The notes beneath the pieces were generated by a model. The model was not told the origin of the DNA, made no database searches, and saw only the letters and a program-made list of their open reading frames with translations. Shown here in pieces: positions 22,023 to 22,064 of a stretch of DNA of 22,064 nt (positions within the stretch are counted from its first letter, which is position 1; each line of letters starts with the position of its first letter). The DNA is from JAYFRC01 sp034926415 (GTDB lineage Bacteria; Bacillota; Clostridia; Oscillospirales; Oscillospiraceae), in contig JAYFRC010000027.1 in the NCBI GenBank assembly GCA_034926415.1, positions 1 to 22,064 of the forward strand, given 5' to 3'. The position numbers and the translations under genes are program-made.

Positions 22023-22064
22023 CGTAGATTTATTGGGGTAAAAGCTTCACTCTGACAGGACTCA

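Overview
The window looks like part of the chromosome of a strictly anaerobic, amino-acid-fermenting bacterium, most likely a high-GC member of the Clostridia (Oscillospiraceae-like). The grounds are a single-chain pyruvate:ferredoxin oxidoreductase, the oxygen-sensitive class III ribonucleotide reductase with its activase, a DegV/FakB protein, a zinc-dependent phospholipase C family protein, and two enzymes tied to butyrate-forming fermentation of amino acids and 4-hydroxybutyrate. Coding DNA is GC-rich but uses many ATA isoleucine codons. Shine-Dalgarno sequences are strong, with occasional TTG and GTG starts. Lineage is an inference; no marker fixes genus or species.

Layout. (1) 1-1408, plus strand: the 3' end of a beta-keto acid cleavage enzyme (Kce/BKACE family), then a thiolase. 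(2) 1607-3124, minus strand: a ComM/YifB AAA+ ATPase. (3) 3402-6947, plus: a large pyruvate:ferredoxin oxidoreductase behind a 277-base leader with two candidate promoters, a palindrome inside one of them, and a bulged hairpin. (4) 7087-8038, plus: two overlapping paralogous hotdog-fold thioesterases. (5) 11729 down to 8095, minus: a DegV, metallophosphoesterase, MnmG operon. (6) 12062-12242, plus: a self-contained mini-gene (promoter, SD, 25-codon ORF, terminator). (7) 12478-13314, plus: a zinc phospholipase C family protein, convergent with (8) 13969-13364, minus: a ricin-type beta-trefoil protein with a lysine-rich tail. (9) 14331-17788, plus: a nucleotide module of nrdD, nrdG and dut, preceded by a promoter overlapped by a pair of NrdR-like boxes 32 bp apart and by a terminator-like hairpin in the leader. 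(10) 17834-19216, plus: a PAS/AAA+/Fis-type regulator lacking the sigma-54 contact loop. (11) 19576-21613, plus: 4-hydroxybutyryl-CoA dehydratase (abfD), an Nfu-type Fe-S protein, and a small eight-cysteine protein of unknown function. (12) 21844-21930: tRNA-Leu(UAA) with its own promoter and terminator.

How the genes work together. The keto acid cleavage enzyme, thiolase, PFOR and 4-hydroxybutyryl-CoA dehydratase fit a metabolism that turns amino acids or 4-hydroxybutyrate into acetyl-CoA, crotonyl-CoA and reduced ferredoxin, and finally butyrate or acetate. The abfD-nfu-small Cys-rich gene trio suggests local provision of the Fe-S cluster for AbfD. The adjacent PAS regulator is the obvious candidate to control it. 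nrdD-nrdG-dut groups anaerobic dNTP supply with dUTP removal. I saw no CRISPR array, insertion sequence, prophage or integration scar.
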